Source: Mesobacillus sp. AQ2
GTDB taxonomy: Bacteria; Bacillota; Bacilli; Bacillales; Cytobacillaceae
Direction: 5' to 3'
Assembly: GCF_030122805.1 (NCBI RefSeq)
Contig: NZ_CP126080.1
Location: 4,531,501 to 4,595,500 of the forward strand
DNA length: 64,000 bases
The position numbers and the translations under genes are program-made. The notes beneath the pieces were generated by a model that ran no database searches, had not been told where the DNA came from, and was given only the letters and a program-made list of their open reading frames with translations. This document shows, piece by piece, positions 1 to 8,207 of this stretch; the first letter of the stretch is position 1, and every line of letters begins with the position of its first letter.

Positions 1-299
1 TCCTTGTCATTCATATCGATGTTGTCTTCAACAGCATCCTCGCCTGGCTCATTGTTGTCCTTCATCATATCGCCGTCGTCGTCAGTGTTGACATCCGGAG
101 TGTCTGGAACATTCTCATCATTATTATCGATTACGCCATCGTCATCGACATTTCCGTTATTATCGTTCATGTCATTATCCGTTGGATTCTCGATGTTATC
201 ATCCGGTGGAGGATTTTGATCGTCATTATTCGCGCAGCCAGCAAGGAACATAGCCGACAGCAAAGAACCGCCGATTAACATCAATAGCTTTTTCTTCAT
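1..299 (-). CDS. Acidic Asp/Asn-rich lipoprotein, 3' end outside window
   Basis: The frame starts at an ATG at 299-297 with an AAAGGGG ribosome site about 12 bases upstream and stays open to the left edge, so the C-terminus is missing. The protein opens with MKKKLLMLIGG, a hydrophobic stretch and a lipobox ending in LAGC at about residue 22, which predicts lipidation and anchoring on the outer face of the membrane. Everything visible after the Cys is dominated by Asp, Asn, Glu and Pro, with no fold I recognise and no catalytic motif. Such a tail should be disordered and strongly negative. It follows fabZ on the same strand but is separated by a terminator and a 21-bp repeat array, so it is probably transcribed on its own. 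Function unknown. Confidence 0.72.
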   Translation of the reverse strand, partial: MKKKLLMLIGGSLLSAMFLAGCANNDDQNPPPDDNIENPTDNDMNDNNGNVDDDGVIDNNDENVPDTPDVNTDDDGDMMKDNNEPGEDAVEDNIDMNDK

Positions 300-523
300 A
301 GGTAAAAGCCCCTTTCATAAATAGGTAATTTGAGACCTGTTGCACGGGTCTGCAGTTAGATTGCCCACCTATGAAAAAAACTTGCATTATTTTGTAAAAA
401 AAGATTTCAAATCGTTTATTTATAAAAAGGTAACACTTTATATTATTAATAAGGAACCATTATTCACCCGATATAGATTGATATACCCTTATGTTCTGTT
501 GCCATACAATCCTAAAAAGAAAT

Positions 524-670
524 AATCACTCGTCTTCTCCGTTTAAACACTCCAAAATCGATGGGAATCACTACATTTTATTGAATAATCACTACAATAT
601 AGGAGTAAATCACTCCATTTTCTTCATTAATCACTACAAAACGAATTATAATCACTACTTTTTACTAAAT
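524..670. repeat. Tandem array, seven units, exact 21-bp period (AATCACTAC core)
   Basis: Seven units begin at 524, 545, 566, 587, 608, 629 and 650, each exactly 21 bp after the last. The first 9 bases are conserved (AATCACTAC, with variants AATCACTCG, AAACACTCC and AATCACTCC) and the other 12 differ from unit to unit. The array fills most of the 300-674 gap between the fabZ terminator and the lipoprotein start; I see no gene in that gap. Because 21 is a multiple of three, one forward frame stays open and reads as a seven-residue NHYxxxx repeat, but it has no ribosome site or normal composition, so I treat the signal as DNA- or RNA-level. Confidence 0.9.
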
Positions 671-674
671 ATGT

Positions 675-700
675 AAAAAAAGAACCCAATCTCCATTGGG
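675..700 (-). terminator. Rho-independent terminator of fabZ
   Basis: The stem CCCAAT (685-690) pairs with ATTGGG (695-700) around a CTCC loop. On the minus strand the hairpin is followed by a run of T (the A-run at 675-681), 13 bases after the fabZ stop. Confidence 0.85.
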
Positions 701-712
701 CCCTCTAAATGA

Positions 713-1135
713 TTATTTAATCGCAAACGTAATCTCCGCTTCGCAAGCCAGCTCACCATCAACCGTCGCAACTGCTTTCCCTTTGCCAATCGGTCCGCGA
801 AGCTTGACCATTTCCACTTCGAGGCGAAGCTGATCGCCTGGTTTTACCTGTCTTTTAAACCTGCAGTTATCAATTCCGGCGAAAAAGCCGATCTTGCCGC
901 GGTTTTCCTCTAGCTTTAATACCGCAACTGCCCCGACCTGCGCCAAAGCTTCAACGATCAGCACACCCGGCATAACCGGGTAATCCGGAAAATGTCCGTT
1001 GAAGAACTCTTCATTTGCCGTCACGTTTTTGATACCGACCGCCCTTTTGCCTTCTTCGATTTCAAGAATTTTATCAACAAGCAGAAATGGATAGCGGTGC
1101 GGGATGATTTCTTTGATTTGAGTAATATCAAGCAT
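713..1135 (-). CDS. fabZ: 3-hydroxyacyl-[acyl-carrier-protein] dehydratase FabZ
   Basis: FabZ dehydrates 3-hydroxyacyl-ACP to trans-2-enoyl-ACP in each round of type II fatty-acid elongation in the cytoplasm. The 140-residue product has the full family length. It carries the N-terminal HRYPFLLVD motif (residues 13-21) and the active-site stretch [11 protein letters not shown], with catalytic His48 and Glu62. The start is supported by AGGAGG nine bases upstream. It is the last gene of the mbl-flhO-flhP side of this neighbourhood, the same position as B. subtilis ywpB/fabZ, but a terminator upstream (1187-1215) suggests separate transcription. Nothing is unusual in the sequence. Confidence 0.97.
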   Translation of the reverse strand: MLDITQIKEIIPHRYPFLLVDKILEIEEGKRAVGIKNVTANEEFFNGHFPDYPVMPGVLIVEALAQVGAVAVLKLEENRGKIGFFAGIDNCRFKRQVKPGDQLRLEVEMVKLRGPIGKGKAVATVDGELACEAEITFAIK

Positions 1136-1186
1136 TTTTTAGTACCTCCTACTAATACTTACTAACTATTGTACTAAAAAACGCAA

Positions 1187-1215
1187 TTAAAAAGGAAGGG
1201 AAATCTCCCTTCCTT
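1187..1215 (-). terminator. Terminator after the EpuA-like gene
   Basis: A ten-base-pair stem, AAGGAAGGGA (1192-1201) with TCCCTTCCTT (1206-1215), has an AATC loop and is followed by T residues on the minus strand. It lies directly after the stop at 1224 and closes the flhO/flhP transcript before fabZ. Confidence 0.85.
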
Positions 1216-1223
1216 CCGAAAAT

Positions 1224-1484
1224 TTATTCTTTATCGACCAAATCCATAATATGAGTCCAGGTAGACTTTTCAAAAACATCCTTCACTTTGCCGTTGCCCA
1301 TTATTGCGTAGCCGAATATGGCACCAAGCACAATGCTTGCAGCTAAAAGGACGATTACAATAATAATCCGAAGCCAGATCGGAATAAGGCGAACCCGGAT
1401 TCTTTTCTTTTTTTCGCGCGTGTTTTTTTCTTTTTTCATATCTTCACGCGTTATTGCTTCTTGATTATTCTTGTTTAAAGCCAT
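1224..1484 (-). CDS. Small EpuA-like membrane protein (annotated elsewhere as 'RNA polymerase subunit beta')
   Basis: The 86-residue product has a basic, charged N-terminal third (many Lys, Arg and Glu), one hydrophobic segment at about residues 36-61 (IWLRIIIVIVLLAASIVLGAI) and a short C-terminal tail ending near WTHIMDLVDKE. This matches the EpuA family, small single-pass proteins that databases often label DNA-directed RNA polymerase subunit beta although they are unrelated to RpoB. Members sit next to flhP and fabZ in Bacillaceae, as here. It starts 18 bases after the flhP stop and ends at a terminator, so it closes that operon. Its role is not established; a part in cell-envelope processes is only inferred from context. 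Confidence 0.8.
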   Translation of the reverse strand: MALNKNNQEAITREDMKKEKNTREKKKRIRVRLIPIWLRIIIVIVLLAASIVLGAIFGYAIMGNGKVKDVFEKSTWTHIMDLVDKE

Positions 1485-1502
1485 TGATTAGTTCTTCCCC
1501 TC

Positions 1503-2351
1503 TTAACGGATTCCGTTCACCAGCCCGAGCATTTGATCGGCCAGCGTAATCGATTTCGAGTGGAACTGGTAGCTCCTCTGTACATTGATTAAATCCGTCA
1601 TTTCTTTACTCATGTCAACATTCGATTGCTCAAGCGAGCCCTGCTGGATCGAAACCCTGTTGCGCTGCTGACCATTGAGAGCGGTAAGGATGTCTGCCTC
1701 TTCCACTCCAAGTTCCGCTAGATTATCTGGCAATCCAAGCAGATTGCCGCCTTTTTGCTCCAAAAACTGCGGCTTCTCTACCAATACTACACCAAGATTG
1801 AAATTCTGGCTCGTCCCATCGTACATTTCTGCTGAAAAACCGCCCGTTTCATTGATACGGAAGTTTTTCACATTGCCGGAAATCGTGACAGGCTGGCTGT
1901 TTTCATCCAGAATAGCATGCCCATCGCTATTGACCAGCATGGATTCATTATCAGACAGTGGTGTCAGATACAGTGCACCATTGCGAGTCAAGCGCATTGC
2001 CGAGCTTCCGTCCTCATTGCGAACTAGCACCCGGTAAAATTGGCCTTCCGATGTGAAGGCTGTATCAAGCGAACGGCCAGTTGATTTCAGGTTTCCCTGA
2101 GATAACGTCAGTTGAACCTGTCCAAGTCTTGCTCCATTCCCCTGGCGGATGTTAAAAGGCGTCATCCGGTTCTGCGGCTCCAGCGCATTATTCGGCTGGT
2201 TCCGGTATTCCTGTACAAGCAAATCAGTGAAGGACGCATCCCGGCGCTTATATCCTGCAGTATCAACATTCGCCAGGTTGTGGCTGATCAGGTCCATCTG
2301 TTTTTGCAGCTGGGATAATGTATTTGTCGCGGTAATCATTGTTCTGTTCAT
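1503..2351 (-). CDS. flhP: Flagellar hook-basal body protein FlhP (FlgG/FlgF family)
   Basis: A 282-residue rod-type protein of the flagellar basal body. The N-terminal rod signature is clear: an alpha-helical start (MNRTMITATNTLSQLQKQMD) followed by NLANVDTAGYKR near residues 26-37. The C-terminal helix carries the matching NVDMSKEMTDLINVQRSYQ, which packs in the rod as in FlgG. It is exported through the flagellar type III apparatus and so has no cleaved signal peptide. In B. subtilis the flhO-flhP pair is needed for hook and filament assembly. It lies 100 bases downstream of flhO and just upstream of the EpuA-like gene. It is full length without visible lesions. Confidence 0.93.
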   Translation of the reverse strand: MNRTMITATNTLSQLQKQMDLISHNLANVDTAGYKRRDASFTDLLVQEYRNQPNNALEPQNRMTPFNIRQGNGARLGQVQLTLSQGNLKSTGRSLDTAFTSEGQFYRVLVRNEDGSSAMRLTRNGALYLTPLSDNESMLVNSDGHAILDENSQPVTISGNVKNFRINETGGFSAEMYDGTSQNFNLGVVLVEKPQFLEQKGGNLLGLPDNLAELGVEEADILTALNGQQRNRVSIQQGSLEQSNVDMSKEMTDLINVQRSYQFHSKSITLADQMLGLVNGIR

Positions 2352-2451
2352 ATTTTATACCTCGATGCGTGCCATAACAGACACGGAATAGTTTGCACCG
2401 TTATTCGAATCCAGTTTTCCACCGGACTGGCAATGCGATCCAAAATACAAG

Positions 2452-3270
2452 TTACAGTCTTCCAATTTCGTTCGCAGCCTTCTCCATGCTTTTATCATAA
2501 GCCTGAAGAATCTTCTGGTTTGCCTCCAACGCCCGGTATGCTGTCATCATGTCGGTCATTGTCTTACTGATGTCAACATTTGATTGTTCAAGAAAGCCCT
2601 GCTGTGTCCTGAATTGGACACCTTCAGCTCCAGTAGCATTCGGCAGCTCGCCGCCATCTTCAGTACGAAACAGGCCATCGCCTTCTTTGATCATCCTGAG
2701 CGGGTTGTTTGCGTAGGCAACACCCAGTGCAGCAGTCTCGCCATTTTCACCCGTCAGCACACCGCCTTCACTGATGGTAAAACGGTCGCTGGAGAGCTGG
2801 ATCTGCTGTCCGGCTGAATCAAGGACATAATGGCCGCTCCCCGTCGTCAAAAACCCCTGCGCATCGACCGTGAAATTTCCGTTCCTTGTATAACGAACCG
2901 TACCATCTGCATTGCGGATTGTAAAAAATACCGAGCCATTCTCCGGCATATTTATATCTAGCAGCGCGACATCCGTCTTCCTTCCAGTTTCACGCAAATC
3001 GCCCTGGATGAACTTCGGGATCGCTTCCTGCATATACACACCTGTATTGATTGTGCCAATTTCCTTGTTGAACGGCAGATTCAGTCCATTTTCCGTCGGA
3101 ATCTGCTGCTTGTCAAAGCGCTGGAGCAGCATTTCCGGGAACGCCCTCATTCCCGCCTGGTCCGCCTTATAGCCTGGCGTATTTGCATTGGACATATTAT
3201 TCGTCAGCATTTCCGTCCTGCGCTGCTGCGCAAGCATCCCGGAAGCGACTGTGTAAAAGCCTCTAAACAT
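2452..3270 (-). CDS. flhO: Flagellar hook-basal body protein FlhO (FlgG/FlgF family)
   Basis: A 272-residue paralogue of FlhP. It starts with FRGFYTVASGMLAQQRRTE and has the rod motif NNMSNANTPGYK near residues 24-35; the C-terminus has NVDISKTMTDMMTAYRALEANQ. These paired helices place it in the flagellar proximal-rod family. Its stop is 100 bases before flhP and its start follows the mbl terminator by about 150 bases, so flhO-flhP-EpuA probably form one transcript. The order mbl, flhO, flhP matches B. subtilis, which supports the assignment of the two paralogues. The 3271-3421 gap holds the likely promoter, but I could not pick one out with confidence. Confidence 0.93.
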   Translation of the reverse strand: MFRGFYTVASGMLAQQRRTEMLTNNMSNANTPGYKADQAGMRAFPEMLLQRFDKQQIPTENGLNLPFNKEIGTINTGVYMQEAIPKFIQGDLRETGRKTDVALLDINMPENGSVFFTIRNADGTVRYTRNGNFTVDAQGFLTTGSGHYVLDSAGQQIQLSSDRFTISEGGVLTGENGETAALGVAYANNPLRMIKEGDGLFRTEDGGELPNATGAEGVQFRTQQGFLEQSNVDISKTMTDMMTAYRALEANQKILQAYDKSMEKAANEIGRL

Positions 3271-3421
3271 GTTTTTCCACCTCTATTGGAAAAATCCCTA
3301 TCACAGGAAATTTTTTCACTACTCTCTATTATAAGAAATATATCGGCAAGAAACATTAAAAATTTGCAGGAAAATGTAGGATTTTGGGTTTTATTCCAGA
3401 ATAATTGGGTAAAACATAAAA

Positions 3422-3468
3422 AAATCTGGAATCCTGCGGCCTTTTAACCGAGGAAATTCCAGATTTTC
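3422..3468 (-). terminator. Terminator of mbl
   Basis: AAAATCTGGAAT (3422-3433) pairs perfectly with ATTCCAGATTTT (3457-3468) directly after the mbl stop, with T-rich sequence following on the minus strand. Confidence 0.85.
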
Positions 3469-3472
3469 TGTT

Positions 3473-4477
3473 TTATACAATTCTGCGGCGACCCGCAATT
3501 TTATCAATATTATCAAGCATGATACCAGTACCAATCGCTACGCAATCCATTGGATTATCTGCTATGAGCACAGGAACTTTCAACTCTTCCTGCATCAGTT
3601 GGTCGATGCCGTGAAGCAATGCACCGCCGCCAGTCAGGATGACACCTCGGTCAATGATGTCTGCAGACAATTCAGGAGGAGTCTTCTCCAGAACTGTTTT
3701 TGCCGCTTGGACAATAACAGCTACAGATTCCCTCAAAGCCTTTTCGATCTCATCAGAATGGACCGTAATCGTGCGCGGAAGTCCAGATACCATATCACGT
3801 CCGCGGATTTCCATTTCCTCACTGCGGCCGCCCGGGAAGACAGTCCCAATTTGAATCTTGATGTTTTCAGCTGTACGCTCACCGATTAACAGCTTATATT
3901 CACGTTTAATATAACTTAAAATTTCTGCGTCGAACTTGTCACCGGCCATTTTTATTGACTGGGATGTAACGATGTCTCCCATTGATAAGACCGCAACGTC
4001 CGTGGTGCCTCCACCGATATCAACAACCATATTCCCGCTAGGCTGGAAGATATCCATGCCTGCGCCGATGGCCGCCACCTTTGGCTCTTCTTCAAGATAA
4101 ATCTTCTTGCCGCCGCTCTTTTCAGCCGCTTCCTTGATCGCCTTTTGCTCGACACTTGTGATGTTCGTCGGGCAGCAAATCAGGATGCGCGGTTTCGACA
4201 AGAACCCTTTTACATTCAATTTGTTAATGAAATGTTTAAGCATGGATTCTGTTACATCGAAATCCGCGATTACGCCATCTTTCAATGGGCGAATCGCTAC
4301 GATATTGCCAGGTGTACGCCCAACCATTTTGCGCGCTTCTTCCCCGACAGCCAAAACCTTATTCGTATTCTTATCAATCGCCACAACAGACGGTTCATTC
4401 AAGACAATTCCACGGCCCTTAACATGGATCAACACATTGGCAGTACCAAGGTCAATCCCAATATCCCTAGCAAACAT
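3473..4477 (-). CDS. mbl: MreB-like actin homologue Mbl
   Basis: A 334-residue bacterial actin that forms membrane-bound filaments guiding lateral cell-wall synthesis. The actin-fold ATP-binding motifs are visible: phosphate 1 DIGIDLGTANVLIH (residues 5-18), phosphate 2 VVDIGGGTTDVAVLS and the adenosine motif VILTGGGALLHG near residue 285. AGGAGG lies ten bases before the ATG. I choose Mbl over MreB or MreBH because it is followed by flhO, flhP and fabZ as in B. subtilis. In B. subtilis spoIIID lies just upstream of mbl; here about 33 kb separates them. A candidate promoter at 4617-4646 would give mbl its own transcript. Confidence 0.95.
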   Translation of the reverse strand: MFARDIGIDLGTANVLIHVKGRGIVLNEPSVVAIDKNTNKVLAVGEEARKMVGRTPGNIVAIRPLKDGVIADFDVTESMLKHFINKLNVKGFLSKPRILICCPTNITSVEQKAIKEAAEKSGGKKIYLEEEPKVAAIGAGMDIFQPSGNMVVDIGGGTTDVAVLSMGDIVTSQSIKMAGDKFDAEILSYIKREYKLLIGERTAENIKIQIGTVFPGGRSEEMEIRGRDMVSGLPRTITVHSDEIEKALRESVAVIVQAAKTVLEKTPPELSADIIDRGVILTGGGALLHGIDQLMQEELKVPVLIADNPMDCVAIGTGIMLDNIDKIAGRRRIV

Positions 4478-4616
4478 TCTTCTTTTTCCTCCTTGACAAA
4501 TGCGCTGGCTGCGGCTGACTTTAGCCTCGTTATCTCAGCTGTCGAAACCCTCATCTATGTAAAAATAGACCACTATGTCCGAGAATATTCAGACGTTGCC
4601 GCAATCTGCGAACCAT

Positions 4617-4646
4617 ATTCTACCCTAATTGTTTATTTTATCACAA
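4617..4646 (-). promoter_or_regulatory. Candidate sigma-A promoter for mbl
   Basis: On the minus strand, TTGTGA (4646-4641) and TAGAAT (4622-4617) are separated by 18 bases, about 140 bases upstream of the mbl start and pointing to it. Seen by eye only. Confidence 0.5.
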
Positions 4647-4717
4647 TTGTAATAAAGAAGTAACTAACTGTTAATAAATTTGATAGGTTTTGCGGAAATT
4701 TGTCATATTAGCGAAAA

Positions 4718-4746
4718 TTCACGGTTTTTTTGTAAAATGGTAAAAT
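4718..4746 (+). promoter_or_regulatory. Candidate promoter for the small gene at 4774
   Basis: TTCACG (4718-4723) and TAAAAT (4741-4746) are separated by 17 bases and lie just upstream of the ribosome site GGAGG of the 4774 gene. The -35 box is weak. Confidence 0.4.
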
Positions 4747-4773
4747 AGAAAAAATGGAGAACGGAGGAATCAT

Positions 4774-4956
4774 ATGGGCTTAATAACAGCAGCAGTCGTC
4801 GTAATCTTATTTCTTTCCTATACAGTCATTAAAAATTTGCGTCAATCCGCACAGCGCGGCGAGGCACCAGATATCAGCAATCCATCCTCAGCACCCGACA
4901 GCATCGGAGGGGAAGGACGTGATTCGGATGATGATGGAGGGGATAGTGGGGATTAA
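4774..4956 (+). CDS. Small single-pass membrane protein with acidic tail
   Basis: A 60-residue product with a good start: GGAGG six bases before the ATG. Residues 3-19 are hydrophobic (LITAAVVVILFLSYTVI), followed by a short basic patch (KNLRQSAQR) and then a tail of Asp, Ser, Gly and Glu. The predicted topology is one N-terminal membrane helix with a disordered acidic tail. It is one of the few plus-strand genes here and diverges from mbl; it sits at the left edge of the inserted block, next to an RHS scrap. I do not recognise a family and infer no function. Confidence 0.6.
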   Translation: MGLITAAVVVILFLSYTVIKNLRQSAQRGEAPDISNPSSAPDSIGGEGRDSDDDGGDSGD

Positions 4957-5017
4957 TTCTAGGACAGTAATTGCACACTTTAACATAGGTATATGGTGAA
5001 TCATGATAGTAAACTAG

Positions 5018-5311
5018 CCGGGTTGGACAATCCATGCATACCGAACATCTTGCGTGAGACGATTTGGTTGTCCGACTCGTTGTAGTACTCTGCATAAGGA
5101 GATCCGGTTGCGCCGTACTCCTTATAGAGAACATTGGACAACCCTACGTACAGGTACGTCGTTTCCTAGTGTACACATGGTCCTGGCCGTTTTCCCCGTA
5201 TTTCTTGTACAGGCCAAGCTTCTTGCCCTGTCCCGGGTTGTTGAATGGGCCGTTGCCGGATTTGGCGTTGTCGTTGCAGTTGGCTTTGCCTTTGGTCTTG
5301 CCCTTACTATA
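5018..5311 (-). pseudogene. Third RHS core remnant
   Basis: This stretch matches 11413-11711 of the large RHS gene nearly base for base, covering the Lys/Gly-rich insert and the segment before the conserved FGMHGLSNPAHD motif. It starts abruptly with the CCGGGTTGGACAATCCATGC block and stops abruptly after CCCTTACTAT. No long frame survives, and it carries no tip of its own. 5312-5432, next to it, is AT-rich with nothing recognisable. I read it as a leftover of an earlier RHS tip exchange. Confidence 0.85.
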
Positions 5312-5432
5312 ATTTTAAAGTGGTTGTACGTATTAAAGAATTTGTTAAAACATCACATGGCAATTACAAGAGTTATTCCTATTCTATTATTAACAAGCGG
5401 TTTATTCGACACCCTGCACCCCCTTAAACCAT

Positions 5433-5463
5433 AAAAAATGACCTTGATATAATTTCAAGGTCA
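5433..5463 (-). terminator. Terminator, TGACCTTGA stem
   Basis: A perfect 9-bp stem, TGACCTTGA (5439-5447) with TCAAGGTCA (5455-5463), is followed by six T on the minus strand. Its core (ACCTTGA/TCAAGGT) recurs in the terminators at 5590 and 8690. The rest of 5464-5589 shows nothing I can name. Confidence 0.75.
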
Positions 5464-5589
5464 TCAATGGAAAAATTTAAAGAGTCTTACCAATGACTTA
5501 CCGTCTTACTAAGGAAAGGTATTGACCGTTTGATCTATACGCTTTATTACTGCTCTAATTATTTCTGATTACACTTGATTTTCTTTATT

Positions 5590-5624
5590 AAAAAACCTTG
5601 AAAAGCATATAGCTCATCAAGGTT
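5590..5624 (-). terminator. Terminator of the EndoU-tip immunity gene
   Basis: AACCTTGA (5594-5601) pairs with TCAAGGTT (5617-5624), with an inner AGC/GCT pairing, followed by T on the minus strand. It lies about 70 bases after the stop at 5696. It is almost the same hairpin as the one after kptA at 8690-8723. Confidence 0.75.
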
Positions 5625-5695
5625 CTTAAAATAAAAACTATGGTTTTAAAATCAATAAATTATAGATAGTTTCAAAAAAGTTTTCAATTCTTGAC

Positions 5696-6052
5696 CTACT
5701 TAACTTTTTCTCTGATATGTTTTAAGTGTTCCTCACATTGTAGGTGATTAAAACCAAATCTAGTAATAGCTCTTTCTATTCCTCTGAAAAAATCATCAGC
5801 ATTGATTACGAATGATTCATCTTGCTCAACCAACGGAGGAGAAAATAATATTTGCACTCCATTATCACCAAAATATCCATCTTCCCAATTCTTGAAGTTT
5901 TGAGCAAATTCACAGCCTGCATCAAGTATTCCAAATCCACTCCCATGACTAAATTCTTCTAGAGCAGTTAAAAAATTAATTTTACCAATATATTCAAAGT
6001 ATAGATCAATAATATAATCATTTGATCTTTCATTCAATTTCTTAAAATCCAT
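5696..6052 (-). CDS. Putative immunity protein for the EndoU toxin tip (CdiI-like)
   Basis: A small 118-residue soluble protein, acidic, without signal peptide or membrane segment. It starts 11 bases after the stop of the EndoU reading frame, the usual place for a cognate immunity gene in RHS, WapA and CDI loci. Visible features are an N-terminal helix-rich part, a Gly-rich GSGFGILDAG stretch near residue 40 and a C-terminal helix (ERAITRFGF). Size and context fit the ribonuclease toxin immunity family often found beside EndoU domains, but I recognise no decisive motif, so the function rests on position. It looks intact although the toxin gene above it is broken, which is expected if it still protects against sister cells. 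Confidence 0.68.
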   Translation of the reverse strand: MDFKKLNERSNDYIIDLYFEYIGKINFLTALEEFSHGSGFGILDAGCEFAQNFKNWEDGYFGDNGVQILFSPPLVEQDESFVINADDFFRGIERAITRFGFNHLQCEEHLKHIREKVK

Positions 6053-6063
6053 TAACTCAACTC

Positions 6064-7203
6064 CTAGTTTAGCACAGGGAAGAAATTTGTAATTTCCCCA
6101 GTAACCTCATCAATATATCCTCTAAACTTCAATCCATTTTTAGCAGTTCCATCAATAATTCTACCATTTTGTGTCCCATTCCTCATTGCTTCTTTACCCC
6201 ATTTTATCATGGTATCATTAGTAATTTTACTTGGATCAAATACAGTTTTTGGGTAAGGGATATTCTTGAACTGTCCTTTAATAATTTCTCCTGTGTTATC
6301 AATTGCAGGGATTCTATATCTTATCTCAAAGATACCATCAATAGTCTGATGAGGTGTTTTACTGATTATTATGTCATCAATATTCCAACCGTTTTCTTTA
6401 ATTACATTGTTAAAACTATTAAGATTATGTCCTCCCACTACTCCCTTATTACCTTTTCTAACGATTCCTTGTGCATTAATCAAGTGGTCATCAAAACCCG
6501 GTTTAAATTTCAGATTACCTTTTCCCTTAGTAAAGAAGGTCATAACTTCTTCTATTATCGATTTTATTTTATTATCAACTTTTCCACTTACCTCATTCGA
6601 AATCGAATCCACTTTCTTTAATACTTGAGGAACTCTGGTCACTAAAAGACTGTCGTATCCCATCCTTAATAATACTTTAGGTTTATCTAGAGGAGAGGTG
6701 TATGGGCTTTCTAAAAGCATCATTTGTTCCTGTGGCGATAAAAGGGCTAAATCTTTCTCATAATATCCTGAACCCTTAACAGCACAAGAGTAGTCCGATC
6801 CTGTAAGTCTATTAACGAAAGAATGTCTATTCAACTCCTTCTGCAGGAATCGATCATATGCCTGCGGCAACGAAACATCCACTGAGACAAGCTTTGCATC
6901 AGCCGGGAACCCGACCATCGCCCTGATCTTCTCCTGGTTGCCTTTTGCGATTTCCTCTGCGGAGATGAAGACGTCCCACTGATAGGTTTCTGTTTCCGAG
7001 AAGGACTGCTCCCTTGGGTCATGAAGCCTTTTGAAAATATCATCCTGGATCAGGATCGTCGTGTACTGGTAATACCACGTCGTAGTGAATGACTGACGGT
7101 ATGTGTCAGTGATTCCATCCTTCGCTGTTTGTATTGACCAGGACGATCTCCGATGGCACTGGTGTCGGTGATGTGCCCGGATAGACTGGCTCCCAATATT
7201 CAT
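6064..7203 (-). CDS. EndoU-type RNase toxin tip in an orphan RHS cassette
   Basis: This open frame has two parts. The upstream part (to about 6838) reads as RHS core, nearly identical to the large RHS gene at 10612-10895. The downstream part, about 258 residues, is a different tip. It contains a bacterial EndoU domain: DDHLINAQGI, then GNKGVVGGHN with the second His, then YPKTVFDPSKI with the expected Lys, and a closing GEITNFFPV. EndoU enzymes cut RNA. The frame has no start codon with a ribosome site; the ATG at 7203 lies in RHS core in a different frame from the adjoining core, so independent expression is doubtful. It may serve as a store for recombination into the intact RHS gene. Confidence 0.65.
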   Translation of the reverse strand: MNIGSQSIRAHHRHQCHRRSSWSIQTAKDGITDTYRQSFTTTWYYQYTTILIQDDIFKRLHDPREQSFSETETYQWDVFISAEEIAKGNQEKIRAMVGFPADAKLVSVDVSLPQAYDRFLQKELNRHSFVNRLTGSDYSCAVKGSGYYEKDLALLSPQEQMMLLESPYTSPLDKPKVLLRMGYDSLLVTRVPQVLKKVDSISNEVSGKVDNKIKSIIEEVMTFFTKGKGNLKFKPGFDDHLINAQGIVRKGNKGVVGGHNLNSFNNVIKENGWNIDDIIISKTPHQTIDGIFEIRYRIPAIDNTGEIIKGQFKNIPYPKTVFDPSKITNDTMIKWGKEAMRNGTQNGRIIDGTAKNGLKFRGYIDEVTGEITNFFPVLN

Positions 7204-8207
7204 GGGTGTTGGTACCCACCTGGATCAGGTTGGTCTCCCCTGCTTTCACCCATGATGGGACTGCCGCTCCGAAAAAGTCTTCTGCCATATGCCCTGTCGG
7301 ATCCCACTGGTTGACCGGGTTGTTCATGACGTAGGCGGTAACGGTTGAGTGTCTGGGTCTGGCTGAAGTTTCCTGGGTAGGTGTCTTCGCTCATGAATCG
7401 TGCTGTGCCCGGGTTGTACCAGCGGGCGTTCATATCAACCAGGCCGGATTTGCCGTCGTAGCGCATGCCGGTGTAGCCATTGTAGTTGTATGGCGTCGTT
7501 GTTCCGGTGAAGATGCTGCCGAACGCGTCGTAGCGGTAACGCTCGATGATGTCGCCGTGGCGGTCGGTCACCTCGGATACGGCTCTTGTGCCGTCATACT
7601 GGTAGTAAAGCATGCCGCCGGTTGTTTTCAGGGCCGGGTCGTGTGCCGGGTTGGACAAGCCATGCATGCCGAACATTTTCCGTGAGACAATCTGGTTATC
7701 GGGTCCGTTGTAGTACTCTGCATAAGGAGATCCCGTCGCGCTGTACTCCTTATGGAGGACATTGGACAGGCCTTCCTACAGGTACGTTGTTTCCTTGTGG
7801 TACACATGGTCCTTGCCATTCTCGCCGTATTTCTTGTACAGGCCAAGCTTCTTGCCCTGTCCCGGGTTGTTGAATGGGCCGTTTCCGGATTTGGCATTGT
7901 CATTGCAGTTGGCTTTGCCTTTGGCCTTGCCCTTACTATTCTCTTTGCCTTTTCCTTTTTCCTGCCCTTTTTTCAGGCCGTCGAAATCCTTCCAGGACAT
8001 TTCCTCCCGGTAGATGCGGCGTCCCATTCCGTCATAGGAGTAGCCGACATAGCTTTCATCCTCGAACTCGGCGAGGGTCAGCTGGTCCCTGTTGTTGTAG
8101 CTGTACTGGACCTTGCCTTCACTGTTTGTCTTGGAGATGACATTGCCATTGTTGTCATACTCATAACGCTCTTTTCCGGCTGTCTGCAGCTGGTTACCGT
8201 TACACAT
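6064..8207 (-). pseudogene. Broken second RHS copy (core plus EndoU tip)
   Basis: About 1.36 kb (6834 to about 8197) matches the core of the intact RHS gene (10612 to about 11970). Three lesions are visible: a TAC to TAG nonsense change at 7776-7778 (after HKETTYL), one extra G near 7336 (after QTLNRY), and a small out-of-frame deletion near 7124-7131 (after VLVNT). The 5' end is abrupt, inside the NQLQTAGKERYEY stretch, with no signal peptide or YD-repeat shell. Downstream of the match the sequence changes to a lower-GC unique tip. It is therefore a displaced 3' segment, not a second full RHS gene. Confidence 0.88.

Noticed and set aside
524..670. CRISPR array
   Set aside because: The repeat core is only 9 bp with 12-bp spacers; no cas genes or leader are nearby.
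340..676. Two short plus-strand reading frames across the 300-676 gap
   Set aside because: No ribosome site; the second is open only because the repeat period is a multiple of three.
7776..8207. Independent 143-residue RHS gene
   Set aside because: It is a fragment of RHS core cut by a nonsense change and has no real 5' end.
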